Source: a bacterium
GTDB lineage: Bacteria > Electryoneota > RPQS01 > DYHQ01
NCBI GenBank assembly: GCA_030622545.1
Contig: JAUXGA010000004.1
Coordinates: 154,943-218,942 of the forward strand
Reading direction: 5' to 3'
Length of the DNA stretch: 64,000 nt
Shown here piece by piece: positions 1 to 10,527 of this stretch; the stretch's first letter is position 1; each line of letters begins with the position of its first letter. A model generated the notes under the pieces. That model made no database searches. It was not told where the DNA came from and worked only from the letters and a program-made list of their open reading frames with translations. A program made the position numbers and the translations under genes.

Positions 1-206
1 ATTTTCATTTCTTTCAGGAATTCCAATCCATCCTTATCAGGCATCACCAAATCGCTGATAACGAGGTCAATCCTTTCCGTCAAGTACGTCCGCATGCCCT
101 CGTCAGCGCTTCCCGCTTCATAAGCGGTATCTCCTTTGGCTTCGACGAATCCGCACAGGACTTCTCGATAGTCAGGATCATCATCAATAATGAGAATATT
201 AGACAT
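1..206 (-). CDS. Response regulator receiver domain, partial (cut by window edge)
   Basis: The minus strand encodes 68 codons of a CheY-like receiver domain and then runs off the window. It starts at ATG 206 after a strong GGAGGC Shine-Dalgarno. The N-terminus MSNILIIDDD carries the acidic pocket (D8-D10), and VISDLVMPDKDG places the phospho-acceptor Asp at about residue 52. This is known receiver architecture. Any output domain lies outside the window, so the regulated target cannot be named. It follows the M16 peptidase gene with 8 bp between them, so the two are probably co-transcribed. Confidence 0.9.
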   Translation of the reverse strand, partial: MSNILIIDDDPDYREVLCGFVEAKGDTAYEAGSADEGMRTYLTERIDLVISDLVMPDKDGLEFLKEMK

Positions 207-214
207 TTTGCCTC

Positions 215-2827
215 CTATTCAACGATAATCTGTATCCATCGAGCAGATTTGAGCAATTCGCGTGCCGTCTTTCCAATCGCTTCGGGATCCGGGTCTGTCG
301 GGGGCGTTTCCGCGAAAGGCTCTTTCCCTCTCATGGCCGCCAATCCCAATTGAAAAGCTTGTTGATCTCGCGCCATGCGCCGCATAAGCCTTCTGCCGCG
401 CTGGGATGCCTGAACTTTTTCGAGTTCGGATTTGTCCAACGGAACATCTTGAAGCTTTCTAACCCACTCCTTCATTCCTGCAACAGCCTGTGGGACATTA
501 TCTGCGCGGGTGCCGATTTGAAGCGTGAGCCATCCCCATCCGTCCTTATGCGACACATAAGCACCAACGGAATAAGCCAACCCACGAGTCTCACGCAAAT
601 CCTGCTGAAGTTTATCCGAGAGCAATCCAGTCCATAGCCCCATCTGACTGACCTGACTCTCTGGAAAATCCGACAGAAACGCACCGAGAATAACCTGAGC
701 CTGACGCGCTCCAACGGTCAGCTTGGCACTGGAATCTTTCGGAGCGGGAGGCGCAGGAATTTCCGGCAGTGGGTCTCCCGGCTGCCAATCACCGAAGAGA
801 GCTTCCACCATCGCCACGGTATTAGCGATACTCTCACTGGTCACAACACTTAAAATCAGGTGATTGGGGCGGAAATAATCCTTTCGAAATTGCCGCAGGT
901 CAAACGGATCCGGCGCGGAAATCGTTGCCGTATTCCCGGACACTGATTGAGCATAGGGATGAGCACCCAACAGAGCTTGTTTGTACATCGCTCCGGCTTT
1001 CGCTCTTGGAGAACGTTCCGCACGCTGAATCAGACCATACATTTCGTTCCGCACAGCTCCCAAATCACTCGGACTAAGCGCATCTGTGCTGAGCAGTTCA
1101 TACATCAGAGCAAGCCCCGCTTGTTGAGACGGCGCTGGGCCGCTGAGGCGGATAAATGAGAAATCAGGCTGCGTGTAGTAGTTATCAAAAGGAATATATG
1201 GATGGTCCACTAATTTCCAGCGCAATCGCAGCGAGTCGAGACGCCGCTGAAGTTCTGCTTGTCCAAAAGACGGAGAATTCCCATATTCCATGAGACGATG
1301 CAACATATCCACCCAGCCCATGCGTTCCGGACCTTCAAAAGCGCTTCGTCCTTGAAAAAGAAAATGCGCCGCGAAGACCGGCATCGACGATTCGGATTTA
1401 ATAATGAGGCGCAATCCGTTCGCGAGCGTCGTATCGGTTTTCTCAAAAGAGAGAGCTGTCTCTTCCGATTCCGCAGGAGGCGGTGTGAAAATCACAACGA
1501 GAGGAACCGCTTCCGAAACCGTTTTCATAATGCCCGGACTGCCCACTCGCGCCGATTCAAGCATATCTCGAAACGCGACCATTTCCCGCATATTATGCGC
1601 CCATAACCGGCAACTTCCCTGAGCGATTTCGGCCGCTTGAAGCATTCCGAAGAAATGGTAGCGCTGGCTGTAGTGAATCGCATCATCGACGGCCGCATTC
1701 GCCTTGTCTCGCCATACAGTTAAAGGAGCGGAAGTCGGATCGAGTGTCATCAGCTTTAGCTGCAGGAAATCGAGAATATAATCAGGGTCTGCTTCCGGAG
1801 ACAGTTCCATTTGCAATTGTAACTGCGTTCCGCTCCGATTGATTTCCCATAACCAACCGATTGTCAGGATGTCTCCCTTGAAGCGCTCTCGCAGCGTGTC
1901 ACCGATAATCGCATCGAGAACATCGGGCAGCAGAGCTTCAACGGGCTCCAACCTTCCCGCACCTCGAATCAGTTGCCATGGAAAGGCCAGCCAGAGATGC
2001 GTGCCGTCACCCATTAATCGTACCGGATTCCAACTTGGAGCAAGTCGCGGAGCCTCTTTTTGGAACGCGGCGCGTTTGCCCGGCTTGGCTTTGCCGTACG
2101 TCTCCTCCAAGAGTTTTGTCATCTCACGCGGATGAAAATCCCCGATGACAAGCAGGCTCATGTTGTCTGGTGTATAGTGCTGTTTGTAATAGTCGAAAAG
2201 CTTCTCTCGCTCCATCGCTTCGACACTTTCCCGCGTCCCCAAAACAGGATAAACGTACGGCGTCCCTTCCCAAGCCAGACGATTGAACGCGAGATAAATC
2301 AGGTATTCCGGATCGTTCGAGATTCCCTGTCCGATTTCCTCGATAACAATTCCCTTTTCCTTTTTGATTTGTTCGGGAAGCAAAACAGAATGCAGCAACA
2401 TATCAGACTGCAAATCAAGCGCTTCTGCGAACTTCTCTTTTTCCGCCAGAATCATAAACGCCGTGTGATCTTTGGCTGTTTGCGCATTGTTGTAGCCGCT
2501 AAGACGGTCAAACGCATCCTCAATATCCTGCTGACTTCGAGTTTCCGTACCATCAAAAAGAAGATGCTCGAGGAAATGCGTTGCACCGCGAAGATCAGCG
2601 TTTTCGTCACTCGACCCAACGCGAATCACTGCCGTTGCCGCGATCATCGGCGTCGTGTGATTCTCGATCAACAGAACTTCCAATCCGTTTTCCAGATAGA
2701 GAAGATGGGGCGTTCCAATCGGAAAATCACTCGAAGCGAAAAGATTCGTGAATGCAAAACACGGGAGAATAATCACCGTGAAGGCAATATTCCAAATTGA
2801 AAAATGTTTAGAGAGGGATGTTTCCAT
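215..2827 (-). CDS. M16 family (insulinase/pitrilysin-like) zinc metallopeptidase, secreted
   Basis: This 870-residue protein has an N-terminal hydrophobic segment (about residues 12-32) that reads as a signal peptide or anchor, so it probably acts in the periplasm. The inverted zinc motif HxxEH is visible as HFLEH at residues 84-88, followed by the LLF and NAQTAKD context typical of catalytic M16 domains. A second M16-like half from about residue 465 lacks HxxEH, as is normal for the inactive half of a two-domain M16 protein. Its start overlaps the end of the carboxyltransferase gene by 20 bp, which suggests translational coupling. The natural substrate cannot be told from sequence. Confidence 0.92.
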   Translation of the reverse strand: METSLSKHFSIWNIAFTVIILPCFAFTNLFASSDFPIGTPHLLYLENGLEVLLIENHTTPMIAATAVIRVGSSDENADLRGATHFLEHLLFDGTETRSQQDIEDAFDRLSGYNNAQTAKDHTAFMILAEKEKFAEALDLQSDMLLHSVLLPEQIKKEKGIVIEEIGQGISNDPEYLIYLAFNRLAWEGTPYVYPVLGTRESVEAMEREKLFDYYKQHYTPDNMSLLVIGDFHPREMTKLLEETYGKAKPGKRAAFQKEAPRLAPSWNPVRLMGDGTHLWLAFPWQLIRGAGRLEPVEALLPDVLDAIIGDTLRERFKGDILTIGWLWEINRSGTQLQLQMELSPEADPDYILDFLQLKLMTLDPTSAPLTVWRDKANAAVDDAIHYSQRYHFFGMLQAAEIAQGSCRLWAHNMREMVAFRDMLESARVGSPGIMKTVSEAVPLVVIFTPPPAESEETALSFEKTDTTLANGLRLIIKSESSMPVFAAHFLFQGRSAFEGPERMGWVDMLHRLMEYGNSPSFGQAELQRRLDSLRLRWKLVDHPYIPFDNYYTQPDFSFIRLSGPAPSQQAGLALMYELLSTDALSPSDLGAVRNEMYGLIQRAERSPRAKAGAMYKQALLGAHPYAQSVSGNTATISAPDPFDLRQFRKDYFRPNHLILSVVTSESIANTVAMVEALFGDWQPGDPLPEIPAPPAPKDSSAKLTVGARQAQVILGAFLSDFPESQVSQMGLWTGLLSDKLQQDLRETRGLAYSVGAYVSHKDGWGWLTLQIGTRADNVPQAVAGMKEWVRKLQDVPLDKSELEKVQASQRGRRLMRRMARDQQAFQLGLAAMRGKEPFAETPPTDPDPEAIGKTARELLKSARWIQIIVE

Positions 2828-4352
2828 GTTTCTTCTTTGGGTTTTTATCGATTTTTGTTTCTAACATTTCCAAGCCGTTGATGAGGCGCTGACGTGTAGC
2901 TCCCGGTTCGATGACTTCATCGATGTAGCCTCGCTCAGCCGCGATATAGGGATTCGCGAATTTCTTCGTGAACTCCGCGATTTTTTCTTCTTCTAATTTT
3001 TCCGGCTCCGAGCTGGCTTTGATTTCCTTGGCGAAAATAATTTCGACAGCTCCCTTCGGCCCCATCACGGCAATTTCCGCTGAAGGCCATGCGAAATTCA
3101 AATCTCCTCGAATATGCTTCGAGCTCATAACGTCATACGCTCCGCCGTAAGCTTTGCGCGTAATCACAGTCAATTTCGGAACGGTAGCCTCACAAAAGGC
3201 ATAGAGGAGTTTCGCGCCGTTCACGATAATCCCGCGCCATTCCTGATCCGTCCCCGGCAGGAAACCCGGGACATCCTCGAAGGTGACAATCGGAATATTG
3301 AACGCATCACAGAAGCGAACGAACCGTCCGCCCTTCCGCGCGGAATCAATATCCAGTACTCCCGCCAAAAACGCCGGCTGGTTCGCGACAATCCCGACCG
3401 AATGTCCGCCGAGCCGGGCAAATCCAACGATAATATTCTGCGCCCATTCTTCGTGCACTTCAAAAAAGGAATCCCTGTCCACAACACCGACAATCACGTC
3501 CCTCATGTCGTAAGGTTTGTTCGGGCTGTCAGGAATAATATCCGCTAACGCTTCATCGAAACGATCAGGCGGATCATCCGTCGACACGAAAGGCGGATCT
3601 TCCAAATTGTTTTGAGGAATATACGATAGCAGTCGTCGGATGCATTCTAAAGTATGCACCTCGCTTGCGCACGCAAAATGAGCGACTCCACTCTTAGTGG
3701 CATGACTCATCGCTCCGCCCAAATCTTCCGATGAAATATCTTCATGAGTGACGGTCTTGACAACCTTAGGGCCGGTGACAAACATGTACGATGTTTTCTT
3801 GACCATCAACGTAAAATCGGTGATAGCCGGGCTGTACACCGCGCCGCCCGCACACGGGCCCATAATCGCAGAGATTTGTGGCACGACTCCGGAAGCTAAG
3901 GTGTTCCTCAAGAAAATATCCGCATAGGCTCCCAGAGAAACCACCCCTTCCTGCACCCGCGCTCCTCCCGAGTCGTTCAAACCAATGACTGGCGCGCCTA
4001 CCTTCATCGCCATGTCCATAATCTTACAGATTTTTTCACCGTGAGCTTCCGAGAGAGAGCCGCCGAATGTCGTAAAATCCTGTGAGAAAAGAAAGACCTG
4101 ACGACCGTTGATTTTGCCATAGCCCGTCACGACTCCGTCACCGAGGATTTTTTGCTCTCCGAGTCCAAAATCGCTGGAGCGGTGCTTGACCAGCATATCG
4201 ACTTCATTGAAAGTCCCAGCGTCGAGCAGCAAATCGATGCGCTCTCGCGCCGTCAACTTTCCTTTCTTATGCTGTACTTCAATACGTTTCTTTCCCCCGC
4301 CAAGCTGCGCTTGCTCTTTAAGAGAATGGAGTTTCTCAATATTTTTTTTCAT
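2808..4352 (-). CDS. pccB: Acyl-CoA (propionyl-CoA type) carboxylase carboxyltransferase subunit
   Basis: This 514-residue protein is a full-length PccB/MmdA-type carboxyltransferase. It moves CO2 from carboxybiotin to an acyl-CoA, most likely propionyl-CoA, giving methylmalonyl-CoA. Family signatures include [19 protein letters not shown] in the N-terminal half, the oxyanion-region [12 protein letters not shown], and the C-terminal [13 protein letters not shown] block. The size matches the roughly 510-residue family. Biotin carboxylase and biotin carrier genes lie 32 kb away on the same strand, and a mutase gene follows them, so I infer a distributed propionate/methylmalonyl pathway. Glutaconyl-CoA or methylmalonyl-CoA decarboxylase subunits are related alternatives. 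Confidence 0.9.
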   Translation of the reverse strand: MKKNIEKLHSLKEQAQLGGGKKRIEVQHKKGKLTARERIDLLLDAGTFNEVDMLVKHRSSDFGLGEQKILGDGVVTGYGKINGRQVFLFSQDFTTFGGSLSEAHGEKICKIMDMAMKVGAPVIGLNDSGGARVQEGVVSLGAYADIFLRNTLASGVVPQISAIMGPCAGGAVYSPAITDFTLMVKKTSYMFVTGPKVVKTVTHEDISSEDLGGAMSHATKSGVAHFACASEVHTLECIRRLLSYIPQNNLEDPPFVSTDDPPDRFDEALADIIPDSPNKPYDMRDVIVGVVDRDSFFEVHEEWAQNIIVGFARLGGHSVGIVANQPAFLAGVLDIDSARKGGRFVRFCDAFNIPIVTFEDVPGFLPGTDQEWRGIIVNGAKLLYAFCEATVPKLTVITRKAYGGAYDVMSSKHIRGDLNFAWPSAEIAVMGPKGAVEIIFAKEIKASSEPEKLEEEKIAEFTKKFANPYIAAERGYIDEVIEPGATRQRLINGLEMLETKIDKNPKKKHGNIPL

Positions 4353-4414
4353 GAATACACCAACGAAAATGATTCTTGAGTGATTGATAGCAAAGGCGGT
4401 GCTTCTTCAGAAAA

Positions 4415-6592
4415 TCACAGCATACCGCTACGCTTGCGAATAATCCATTCCAGAGCTAAAGCGCCAATGATAATCCACAGCATGATGGCGCGGTTCCATA
4501 GCGAAATTTCCCGATGATATTCAACGTCTCGCAGAGGCATCTCAAGATTCGCCAGCATCGTATCCGCGTTGGCTGCAAGTGCGTAGCGTCCACCCGAAGC
4601 TTCCGCGATATTTTGTAGAATATCTGCGCGCTGTCTTGTATCCAGCATTTCGATGTTGAACGCTTCAACGACAAAGGAACCGGTTTCTCGGCCGAGGGTG
4701 TCCCGGTCAACATACGCAACGCCCTCAAATCGATATTCTCCTTCTTCCCAAGGAAGAAACGCGGCTTCATAGCGGCCATGACCTCGCCCCTGCAAAGGAA
4801 TCGCTTCCGAGTGTTCTCCCATCGTCACCCGAACAACCACTGCCGCGTCATCGCGAGGAGTCAAGTCCGCGCCATAGACCTGCGCCTGAAAGAAGACTCG
4901 CTCCCCCCCGCTTAAAAGTGATTTATTCGGATGAATCCGAACACGCTTTTCCTCAATCGGCGAAATAAGCCATCGAGCAAAGCGACCCATTAAATCATCA
5001 TAAAAAGATGCGCCGCGGCTGTCTTTCGCTAATCCAAGTTTCCACCGATAGGTTCCCCAGACCAAAAACGCAATTCCCTTCCGCCCTCCGCCTGACCAGA
5101 CAAGCATCGCGGGTTCATCCTCTTCGATTCCCAACGTCACCGACGACAGCGCCGTGATGACCTGAGGCAGCGGCCCTTTGGCAAAATTCCCGCTGTTGCC
5201 GAAAATCGGAGGCAAATCCGTCCAGGGTATCGGCAGAGGCCCTCCGCTCGCCAAAGCCGGATGAGTCTCTACCGCTCGCAATGTAACTTCTGTTTCTCGA
5301 AGCGTACCTCTTTCCATTTGAAAAGGAACTACTTCAGCTATTTTATCAAACGACGGCTTATAGGTTGCAGGACCCGCGAAAAACATCAGGGGTGTCTTGC
5401 GGGATGAGACAACGTCAACGATACTATTGAGCAAATTAGCTTTGGTCTCCCTTGACGGGAAGTTCATCAAGACAATCAGTGATGCTTTCGCCAACTCATC
5501 CGAGCTCGGAGAACTTTCGAGGTAATAATCGCCGCGTGCCGACTCGATAAAAGCGCGCACGTCCAGATTAGAATCTACTTCAAGCGTATGACGGAGAGCG
5601 CTAAGGGAAGGAGTCGGTGGTCCGGAAAGAATGACAACCTGCGAGCGTGTTTCCAAAACTCGAATCATCACCGAACGACGATTATTCGCGAGACTCCACT
5701 CTCCCGCAACAGAATCCAGAACCACGTGGTAGCGCAGATGTCCGGTTTGTGTCGCGGTGAATTTCAGCGGTACGGTGACTTCACTGACATCTCCCGTGAA
5801 ATGTATTTGTTCGCGGGCAACTTCGACGCCGCTCCTGTTCAACAGACGAAGCGAGGTCGTTTTTCCACCCAAGCCTGTCGCCTTGATTCGCACATCTACC
5901 GGAACGATGCTGTTTAAATATGTGACTTCGTTCGCCAGAATTTCACTGACGACGGCATCCCGTCGCACCGTTGTATCCCCTACGCCAATGGTGTAGATGG
6001 GAAGATTCGAAAGCCCTGCCAGTCGCACAGGATTCGGACCAAGATTGTTTCCACCATCCGAGATAAGAATTACCGCTTTTGTGGGTTCATGGGCGAACGC
6101 GCTGCTCGCATTTTCCCAAGCGAACGAGAGATTCGTTCCGACTCCCAAAGCTTCTGTTGTATCCAGTTGTTTGCGCGGTAATGTCTTCGCCGAATCCGAG
6201 AAAATGAAATAGCGGAGTCGCGCTTTATCAGCGAGGGTTGCTAATCCCGAACCGGAAAGCAATTCATCCACAATTTCCCGCCGGGAAATCTCCGCATCTT
6301 GAACAGACATCGAAGCCGATTTGTCCACTAACACGAGTACATTCTGCTTTTCAAGATGATGCCGGAAAATGTTCAGCACCGGCTCGAAAAGAAGCAATAT
6401 GATTGCCGCGAGTGCCACGATGCGAAGCGCGGTGAGAACAACCCGTCGCCAAACGGGAACGGGCGGCAGCGTGAAGCGATAGACAAACAATGCCGCCAGA
6501 ACGGCAAGAAGCGTCAGCAGGATATAGAGAGTTAGACTCCCTTTGAGTTCCAGCCCATATCCAAAAAGTCCAAGGGGAAAAATGTAGTGCAA
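4415..6592 (-). CDS. Membrane-anchored von Willebrand factor A domain protein
   Basis: This 725-residue protein has two N-terminal membrane helices (about 23-44 and 57-80), a vWA domain beginning with the MIDAS motif DKSAS at residues 90-94, a long beta-rich extracytoplasmic middle region, and one C-terminal helix near residues 700-718 before a basic RKRSGML tail. The layout resembles BatA/BatB-like and glutamine-amidotransferase-like membrane vWA proteins, but it is about twice the length of BatA/B and stands away from the Bat cluster at 49-57 kb. The start used is TTG, since no in-frame ATG lies close upstream. A role in metal-dependent protein interaction at the envelope is inferred; the partner is unknown. 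Confidence 0.75.
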   Translation of the reverse strand: MHYIFPLGLFGYGLELKGSLTLYILLTLLAVLAALFVYRFTLPPVPVWRRVVLTALRIVALAAIILLLFEPVLNIFRHHLEKQNVLVLVDKSASMSVQDAEISRREIVDELLSGSGLATLADKARLRYFIFSDSAKTLPRKQLDTTEALGVGTNLSFAWENASSAFAHEPTKAVILISDGGNNLGPNPVRLAGLSNLPIYTIGVGDTTVRRDAVVSEILANEVTYLNSIVPVDVRIKATGLGGKTTSLRLLNRSGVEVAREQIHFTGDVSEVTVPLKFTATQTGHLRYHVVLDSVAGEWSLANNRRSVMIRVLETRSQVVILSGPPTPSLSALRHTLEVDSNLDVRAFIESARGDYYLESSPSSDELAKASLIVLMNFPSRETKANLLNSIVDVVSSRKTPLMFFAGPATYKPSFDKIAEVVPFQMERGTLRETEVTLRAVETHPALASGGPLPIPWTDLPPIFGNSGNFAKGPLPQVITALSSVTLGIEEDEPAMLVWSGGGRKGIAFLVWGTYRWKLGLAKDSRGASFYDDLMGRFARWLISPIEEKRVRIHPNKSLLSGGERVFFQAQVYGADLTPRDDAAVVVRVTMGEHSEAIPLQGRGHGRYEAAFLPWEEGEYRFEGVAYVDRDTLGRETGSFVVEAFNIEMLDTRQRADILQNIAEASGGRYALAANADTMLANLEMPLRDVEYHREISLWNRAIMLWIIIGALALEWIIRKRSGML

Positions 6593-6623
6593 TGTCTTTA
6601 AATTCTTTCTTTGTTCGGGAGAT

Positions 6624-7640
6624 TCAGGAGTCGGGCTCCGTTAATTCTTGAAGCGGCCATCGCGGTTTGGCAGGTGCATCCAAAAGACTCCGCTCACCTG
6701 CCGCGAGTCGTTTTTCTCCGGCGTAAGCAATCATCGCGGCATTATCAACGCACAGCGACGGCGCCGGAAGGAATACTGGAAGAGAAAAATCTTCGCCGAT
6801 GATTTTCACTCGTTCTTGCAAAAGCGAATTCGCTCCGACACCGCCCGCCAGCGCGACTGCGCGGGGACAGAACTGTTCAACTCCCGCGCGCAATTTCGTT
6901 TCCAAGAGTTTCACAGCAGCTTGCTGAAAAGCCGCTAATAAGTCAGCGCGATGCGCCTGAAGGTGTTCCGGCGAATGTTTCTGCACGACGCGCAGCATCG
7001 CCGTTTTCAAACCCGAATAACTGAAATCAAGGTTTTTCCCCGGCATTATCGCGGGGAATTTATGATACGCCGGGTCGCCGGTTTGTGCAAGTTTGTCGAT
7101 GGCCGCGCCCGCGGGAAAGCTCAAACCGAAAAGTTTACCGACTTTGTCATAAGCTTCTCCAACGGCATCATCGCGAGTCGAACCGAGCAGTCGGTAATGA
7201 CCGAATGCCTCCACCCACACAAGCTGCGTATGCCCGCCGGAAACAATCAAACCTATGAAAGGAAGCGGTATCATTTCTCCGTCGAGTTCCGCCGCCCAAA
7301 GATGACCTTCAAGATGATGCACGGCAAGAAAAGGAAGTTCCAAAGCCAGCGCAATTCCCTTGGCGAAATTCAATCCGACCAACAGCGCTCCAACGAGACC
7401 CGGCCCTGCGGTCGCGCAAATCCCTTCGATGCTTTCAAGAGAATCGTTGCACTCACGCAGCGCCTGCCGTGTTAGAAGAAGAATCTGCTCGAGATGATTG
7501 CGACTGGCCAGTTCGGGCACGACTCCGCCGAAAGCCTGATGGAGCGTTTGAGTGCGAGTGACGAGCCCTCGAAGCGCGCCGTTTTCAAGCACCGCTGCTG
7601 ATGTTTCATCGCACGAGCTTTCAAAGGCCAGTACCTTCAT
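6624..7640 (-). CDS. tsaD: tRNA N6-adenosine threonylcarbamoyltransferase
   Basis: TsaD transfers the threonylcarbamoyl group from TC-AMP to A37 of ANN-decoding tRNAs, with TsaB and TsaE as partners. The 338-residue length is typical. The N-terminus MKVLAFESSCDETSAAV and the metal-binding HHLEGH (His109, His113) are diagnostic, as are the later SGGHTQLVW and VALAGGVGANS nucleotide-binding segments. The start ATG is preceded by GGGAT at a suitable distance. TsaC, which makes TC-AMP, is also in this window (24.5 kb, other strand). TsaB and TsaE are not seen here. Confidence 0.97.
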   Translation of the reverse strand: MKVLAFESSCDETSAAVLENGALRGLVTRTQTLHQAFGGVVPELASRNHLEQILLLTRQALRECNDSLESIEGICATAGPGLVGALLVGLNFAKGIALALELPFLAVHHLEGHLWAAELDGEMIPLPFIGLIVSGGHTQLVWVEAFGHYRLLGSTRDDAVGEAYDKVGKLFGLSFPAGAAIDKLAQTGDPAYHKFPAIMPGKNLDFSYSGLKTAMLRVVQKHSPEHLQAHRADLLAAFQQAAVKLLETKLRAGVEQFCPRAVALAGGVGANSLLQERVKIIGEDFSLPVFLPAPSLCVDNAAMIAYAGEKRLAAGERSLLDAPAKPRWPLQELTEPDS

Positions 7641-7658
7641 GCTTATCCCAAAAGATTC

Positions 7659-8582
7659 TTATTCAATTGTCCACGTAACCTCTGGGGGAGTCATCGAAAC
7701 GACTTTCAAGAGTGTCGAATCCGCGAGTGTCGGTTCATAAGCCGTGCTGTCTTCGTTCCAGTCTTTTTCATAGTCAAGAACAAGGTGCGGAGGCACACTG
7801 TCGAGCGCGGCGAAACGACTCTGCGGTCCCTCTATCATAACTCTGACATATTTCGGAGAAAGCACCGCTTGCTTATCTTGAGGAACATTCCGAATCTCTA
7901 CAAGGACGCTGTCGAAATTAACCTGTTCGATGGCTTCGATAGCAGCTTGAACAAGAATATGCCGAATCTCCAGCAGAATTTTCGATGAAAAAGCGCTCTG
8001 AAGCGTCAACTGCACTTCAACGAAATCGCGCGCACCGCCAATACGCCGGCTCCTCGTCGTCAATTCATCGACTTGCTCAATAAGTGAACGCGGACCTCGA
8101 ATGAAAACGCTGTCCGGTTCATAAATGAAATCTCCAACCCGCATAAATCCGCCGGCAGGAATAATCTCGCAATCAATCCGCACGGGGACTCGTTTCACTG
8201 CCACCGGGTCAATGTTCAGATGCAGCGTCTCCGGAGAGGCTATCTGCAGATTTCGAATAGGAAAACCGGCCGGCACGGTAATCATCGAAGGAAGCAGAGG
8301 AACATGTCGCTGTGCGCTGTAACCGCTGATATCCAGCTTCAACCGTGCGCCTGAAAAATAGCGCCATACGAGCAAATCCCGACCCCGTCCCGAACAACCG
8401 ACGCGCACTGATTTTTGAGGATCTTCCGCAAAAAGATAGCCCGGCTGGAGACGGCTCATCTCAATCGGAATAACGAAATCGGCTTCGTAATCCCGATCAC
8501 TGATGACAAAAAGCCAGAGAAATATCGCAAGAAAAAAAAGAGCAACCTTTACGCGATTCTCGACGGAAAACAGATTGCTCAT
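7659..8582 (-). CDS. YbbR-domain (CdaR-like) membrane-anchored protein
   Basis: This 307-residue protein has a short cytoplasmic start, one membrane helix (about residues 11-27, VALFFLAIFLWLFVI) and a long extracytoplasmic beta-rich region. The pattern IPIEMSRLQPGYLF and the repeated segments ending in RIGGARDFVEVQLTL look like YbbR repeats. YbbR/CdaR proteins regulate the diadenylate cyclase CdaA in Firmicutes and usually sit beside it. No cdaA is present in this window, so the c-di-AMP link is only a family-level possibility. The gene is packed 2 bp from the aldolase gene upstream and 18 bp before tsaD, so it belongs to this operon. Confidence 0.7.
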   Translation of the reverse strand: MSNLFSVENRVKVALFFLAIFLWLFVISDRDYEADFVIPIEMSRLQPGYLFAEDPQKSVRVGCSGRGRDLLVWRYFSGARLKLDISGYSAQRHVPLLPSMITVPAGFPIRNLQIASPETLHLNIDPVAVKRVPVRIDCEIIPAGGFMRVGDFIYEPDSVFIRGPRSLIEQVDELTTRSRRIGGARDFVEVQLTLQSAFSSKILLEIRHILVQAAIEAIEQVNFDSVLVEIRNVPQDKQAVLSPKYVRVMIEGPQSRFAALDSVPPHLVLDYEKDWNEDSTAYEPTLADSTLLKVVSMTPPEVTWTIE

Positions 8583-8584
8583 CT

Positions 8585-9205
8585 CTATCTCCCCTGTTGC
8601 TGAAACTGCTGCAACTGCGCTTTCGACAGCGGAATCCCTCCGCCAATCTTCTCCGCGAGCAGCGTTACTTTTGCTAAGAATTCAGCTCGTTCCATGCGAT
8701 GCAAAGCTTCCTCTGCTGTCTTTCCGACAGCGATGGCGCCATGATTTTCGAGCAGGTAAACACCGGGGTTCCCTCCGCAGAAGATAATCTGCTCGGCCAA
8801 GGCAGCACTGCCGGGAAGCGCATACGGAACGAGGCAAATCCCGCCAATCGCAAGTTCCGCTTCCGCTAAAAGCGCCGTATCCGGTATTTTGCGTGCCGCT
8901 GCAAAGGCTGTCAGGTGCGGAGTGTGTGTATGGAGGATGGCGTAAATGTCTTCGCGCTCGCGGTAGATGGCCAGATGCACTGCCCATTCCGTGGACGGCT
9001 CGCCCCGGCCTGAAAGCTTCCGGCCGTTCTCGTCAATCTGCACGAAATCATCCTCGACGATTTCCCCCTTCTCCACTCCAGCGGGAGAAATCCAGAACGA
9101 ATTCGATGAGATGCGCGTCGAAAGGTTCCCATCGGTCGCAGTGAAGCCTCCTATTTCATCAAGGCGTCTGGCCGCGCGTACAAGTTCCGCTTTCTGCTCT
9201 ATCAC
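8585..9205 (-). CDS. Class II aldolase/adducin family protein (fuculose-phosphate aldolase-like)
   Basis: This 206-residue cytoplasmic enzyme belongs to the zinc-dependent class II aldolase/epimerase family. Visible signatures are the N-terminal TDGNLSTRI, the phosphate-loop-type STEWAVHLAIYRERED, the zinc-ligand HTHTPH and the second LENHG histidine motif. Known members cleave L-fuculose-1-phosphate or related sugar phosphates, or dehydrate methylthioribulose-1-phosphate. Substrate cannot be assigned here because no sugar kinase or isomerase is adjacent. The start overlaps the serS stop by one base, so the two genes are translationally coupled. Confidence 0.85.
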   Translation of the reverse strand: MIEQKAELVRAARRLDEIGGFTATDGNLSTRISSNSFWISPAGVEKGEIVEDDFVQIDENGRKLSGRGEPSTEWAVHLAIYREREDIYAILHTHTPHLTAFAAARKIPDTALLAEAELAIGGICLVPYALPGSAALAEQIIFCGGNPGVYLLENHGAIAVGKTAEEALHRMERAEFLAKVTLLAEKIGGGIPLSKAQLQQFQQQGR

Positions 9206-10488
9206 TATTGCCCACCCTTGGCTGTAATGTGACCGAAACCCGTGTATCTCTTTAATACATCAGGAACGCGAATCGTTCCCTCGTCGGTTTGATAGGCTTC
9301 CAACAGCGAAACCATCAAGCGGGATGTCGCCAGTCCTGAACCGTTCAGCGTATGTACAAATTCGAGCTTTCCGGTCCCTTCCCGACGGAAACGAATCGCG
9401 GAGCGTCTCGCCTGAAAATCTACAAAATTGCTGCACGAAGAGGCTTCCAGCCATTTCTCCTCGCCGGGTGACCACGTTTCGATATCGTAGCATTTAGCTG
9501 CGGCAAAACTAAGGTCGCGCGTGCAGAGCTCCATGACGCGATAAGCAATGCCCAATTTGTCAAGAATCCCCGTGGCGGCTATTAGCAGACTCTCCAATTC
9601 ATCATAGGATGTCTCCGGCAAAACGAATTTCACCATTTCGACTTTGTTGAACTGATGCACCCGTAAAAACCCGCGCGTTTCCTTGCCGTAGGAGCCGGCT
9701 TCCCGGCGGAAACAGGGAGAATACCCGCAGTAGTATATTGGAAGGCTCGCCTCGGAAAGAATTTCGCCGCGATGAATATTTGTGATGGGCACTTCAGCCG
9801 TGGGGATAAGGTAGAGGTCGTCACGGGAACAATAATACATATCGTCCGCTAACTTCGGAAGCTGAGCGGTTCCGGTCATCGCCTCGGAAGTCGCCACGAA
9901 CGGTGTCATGACTTCGCGGAATTGACCACCGGCCAAATGCTCGTCGAGCATGAAATTTATCAGAGCTCTTTCAAGTGTCGCGCCCGCTCCCAGATACAAT
10001 GGAAAACCGGAGCCCGCGATTTTCGACGCTCGCGGAAAATCAAGAATGCCGAGGGATTCACCGAGTTCGATGTGATTCTTAGGTTTGAAATCGAATTCCG
10101 GTTTGGTTCCGCTCGTGCGAACAAGCTGATTGTCTTCGGAACCCTTTCCTTCCGGAACAGATGAATGAGGAAGATTCGGTATGGTCAGCGAGAGTTTTCG
10201 AAGTCGCTCTTCGATAGTGCGACGCTCTTCATCGAGTGCGGCAATTCTTTCTCCGATGGTGCGGCTTTCTTCCTTGAGAGGTTCAATATCCCCGCCGGCT
10301 TTGACCTTCTGCGCAATATCTTTGGACAGGACATTGCGCCGACTCTTCAAAGCATCTCCTTCTTCGATGGCGGCTCGTCGGTGCTGATCGATTTCAAGCA
10401 GTGCACTTAGATTATCTTCTTCGCCTTTCAGTCGAATCCCTCGCCGAACAGCTTCAGGATTTTCCCGAATAATTTTCATATCGAGCAT
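9205..10488 (-). CDS. serS: Seryl-tRNA synthetase
   Basis: This 427-residue class II synthetase charges tRNA-Ser. The first 100 residues form the predicted long coiled-coil tRNA-binding arm (KSRRNVLSKDIAQKVKAGG and following heptads). Motif 2 appears as SPCFRREAGSYGKETRG and motif 3 as NGSGLATSRLMVSLLEAYQ. The TAEVP segment (residues about 228-232) that binds serine is present. Length and N-terminus MLDMKIIRENPEAVRRG match the family. A start at the second Met (MKIIREN) is also possible. It is the first gene before the aldolase-YbbR-tsaD run. Confidence 0.97.
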   Translation of the reverse strand: MLDMKIIRENPEAVRRGIRLKGEEDNLSALLEIDQHRRAAIEEGDALKSRRNVLSKDIAQKVKAGGDIEPLKEESRTIGERIAALDEERRTIEERLRKLSLTIPNLPHSSVPEGKGSEDNQLVRTSGTKPEFDFKPKNHIELGESLGILDFPRASKIAGSGFPLYLGAGATLERALINFMLDEHLAGGQFREVMTPFVATSEAMTGTAQLPKLADDMYYCSRDDLYLIPTAEVPITNIHRGEILSEASLPIYYCGYSPCFRREAGSYGKETRGFLRVHQFNKVEMVKFVLPETSYDELESLLIAATGILDKLGIAYRVMELCTRDLSFAAAKCYDIETWSPGEEKWLEASSCSNFVDFQARRSAIRFRREGTGKLEFVHTLNGSGLATSRLMVSLLEAYQTDEGTIRVPDVLKRYTGFGHITAKGGQ

Positions 10489-10527
10489 AAAACAGAAACC
10501 TCACAGACAACCATTTCATAGAGAATT

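Noticed and set aside
2060..2800. Plus-strand 246-residue ORF opposite the M16 peptidase
   Set aside because: Antisense to the conserved catalytic domain with HxxEH; composition is Arg/Phe-rich as in shadow frames.
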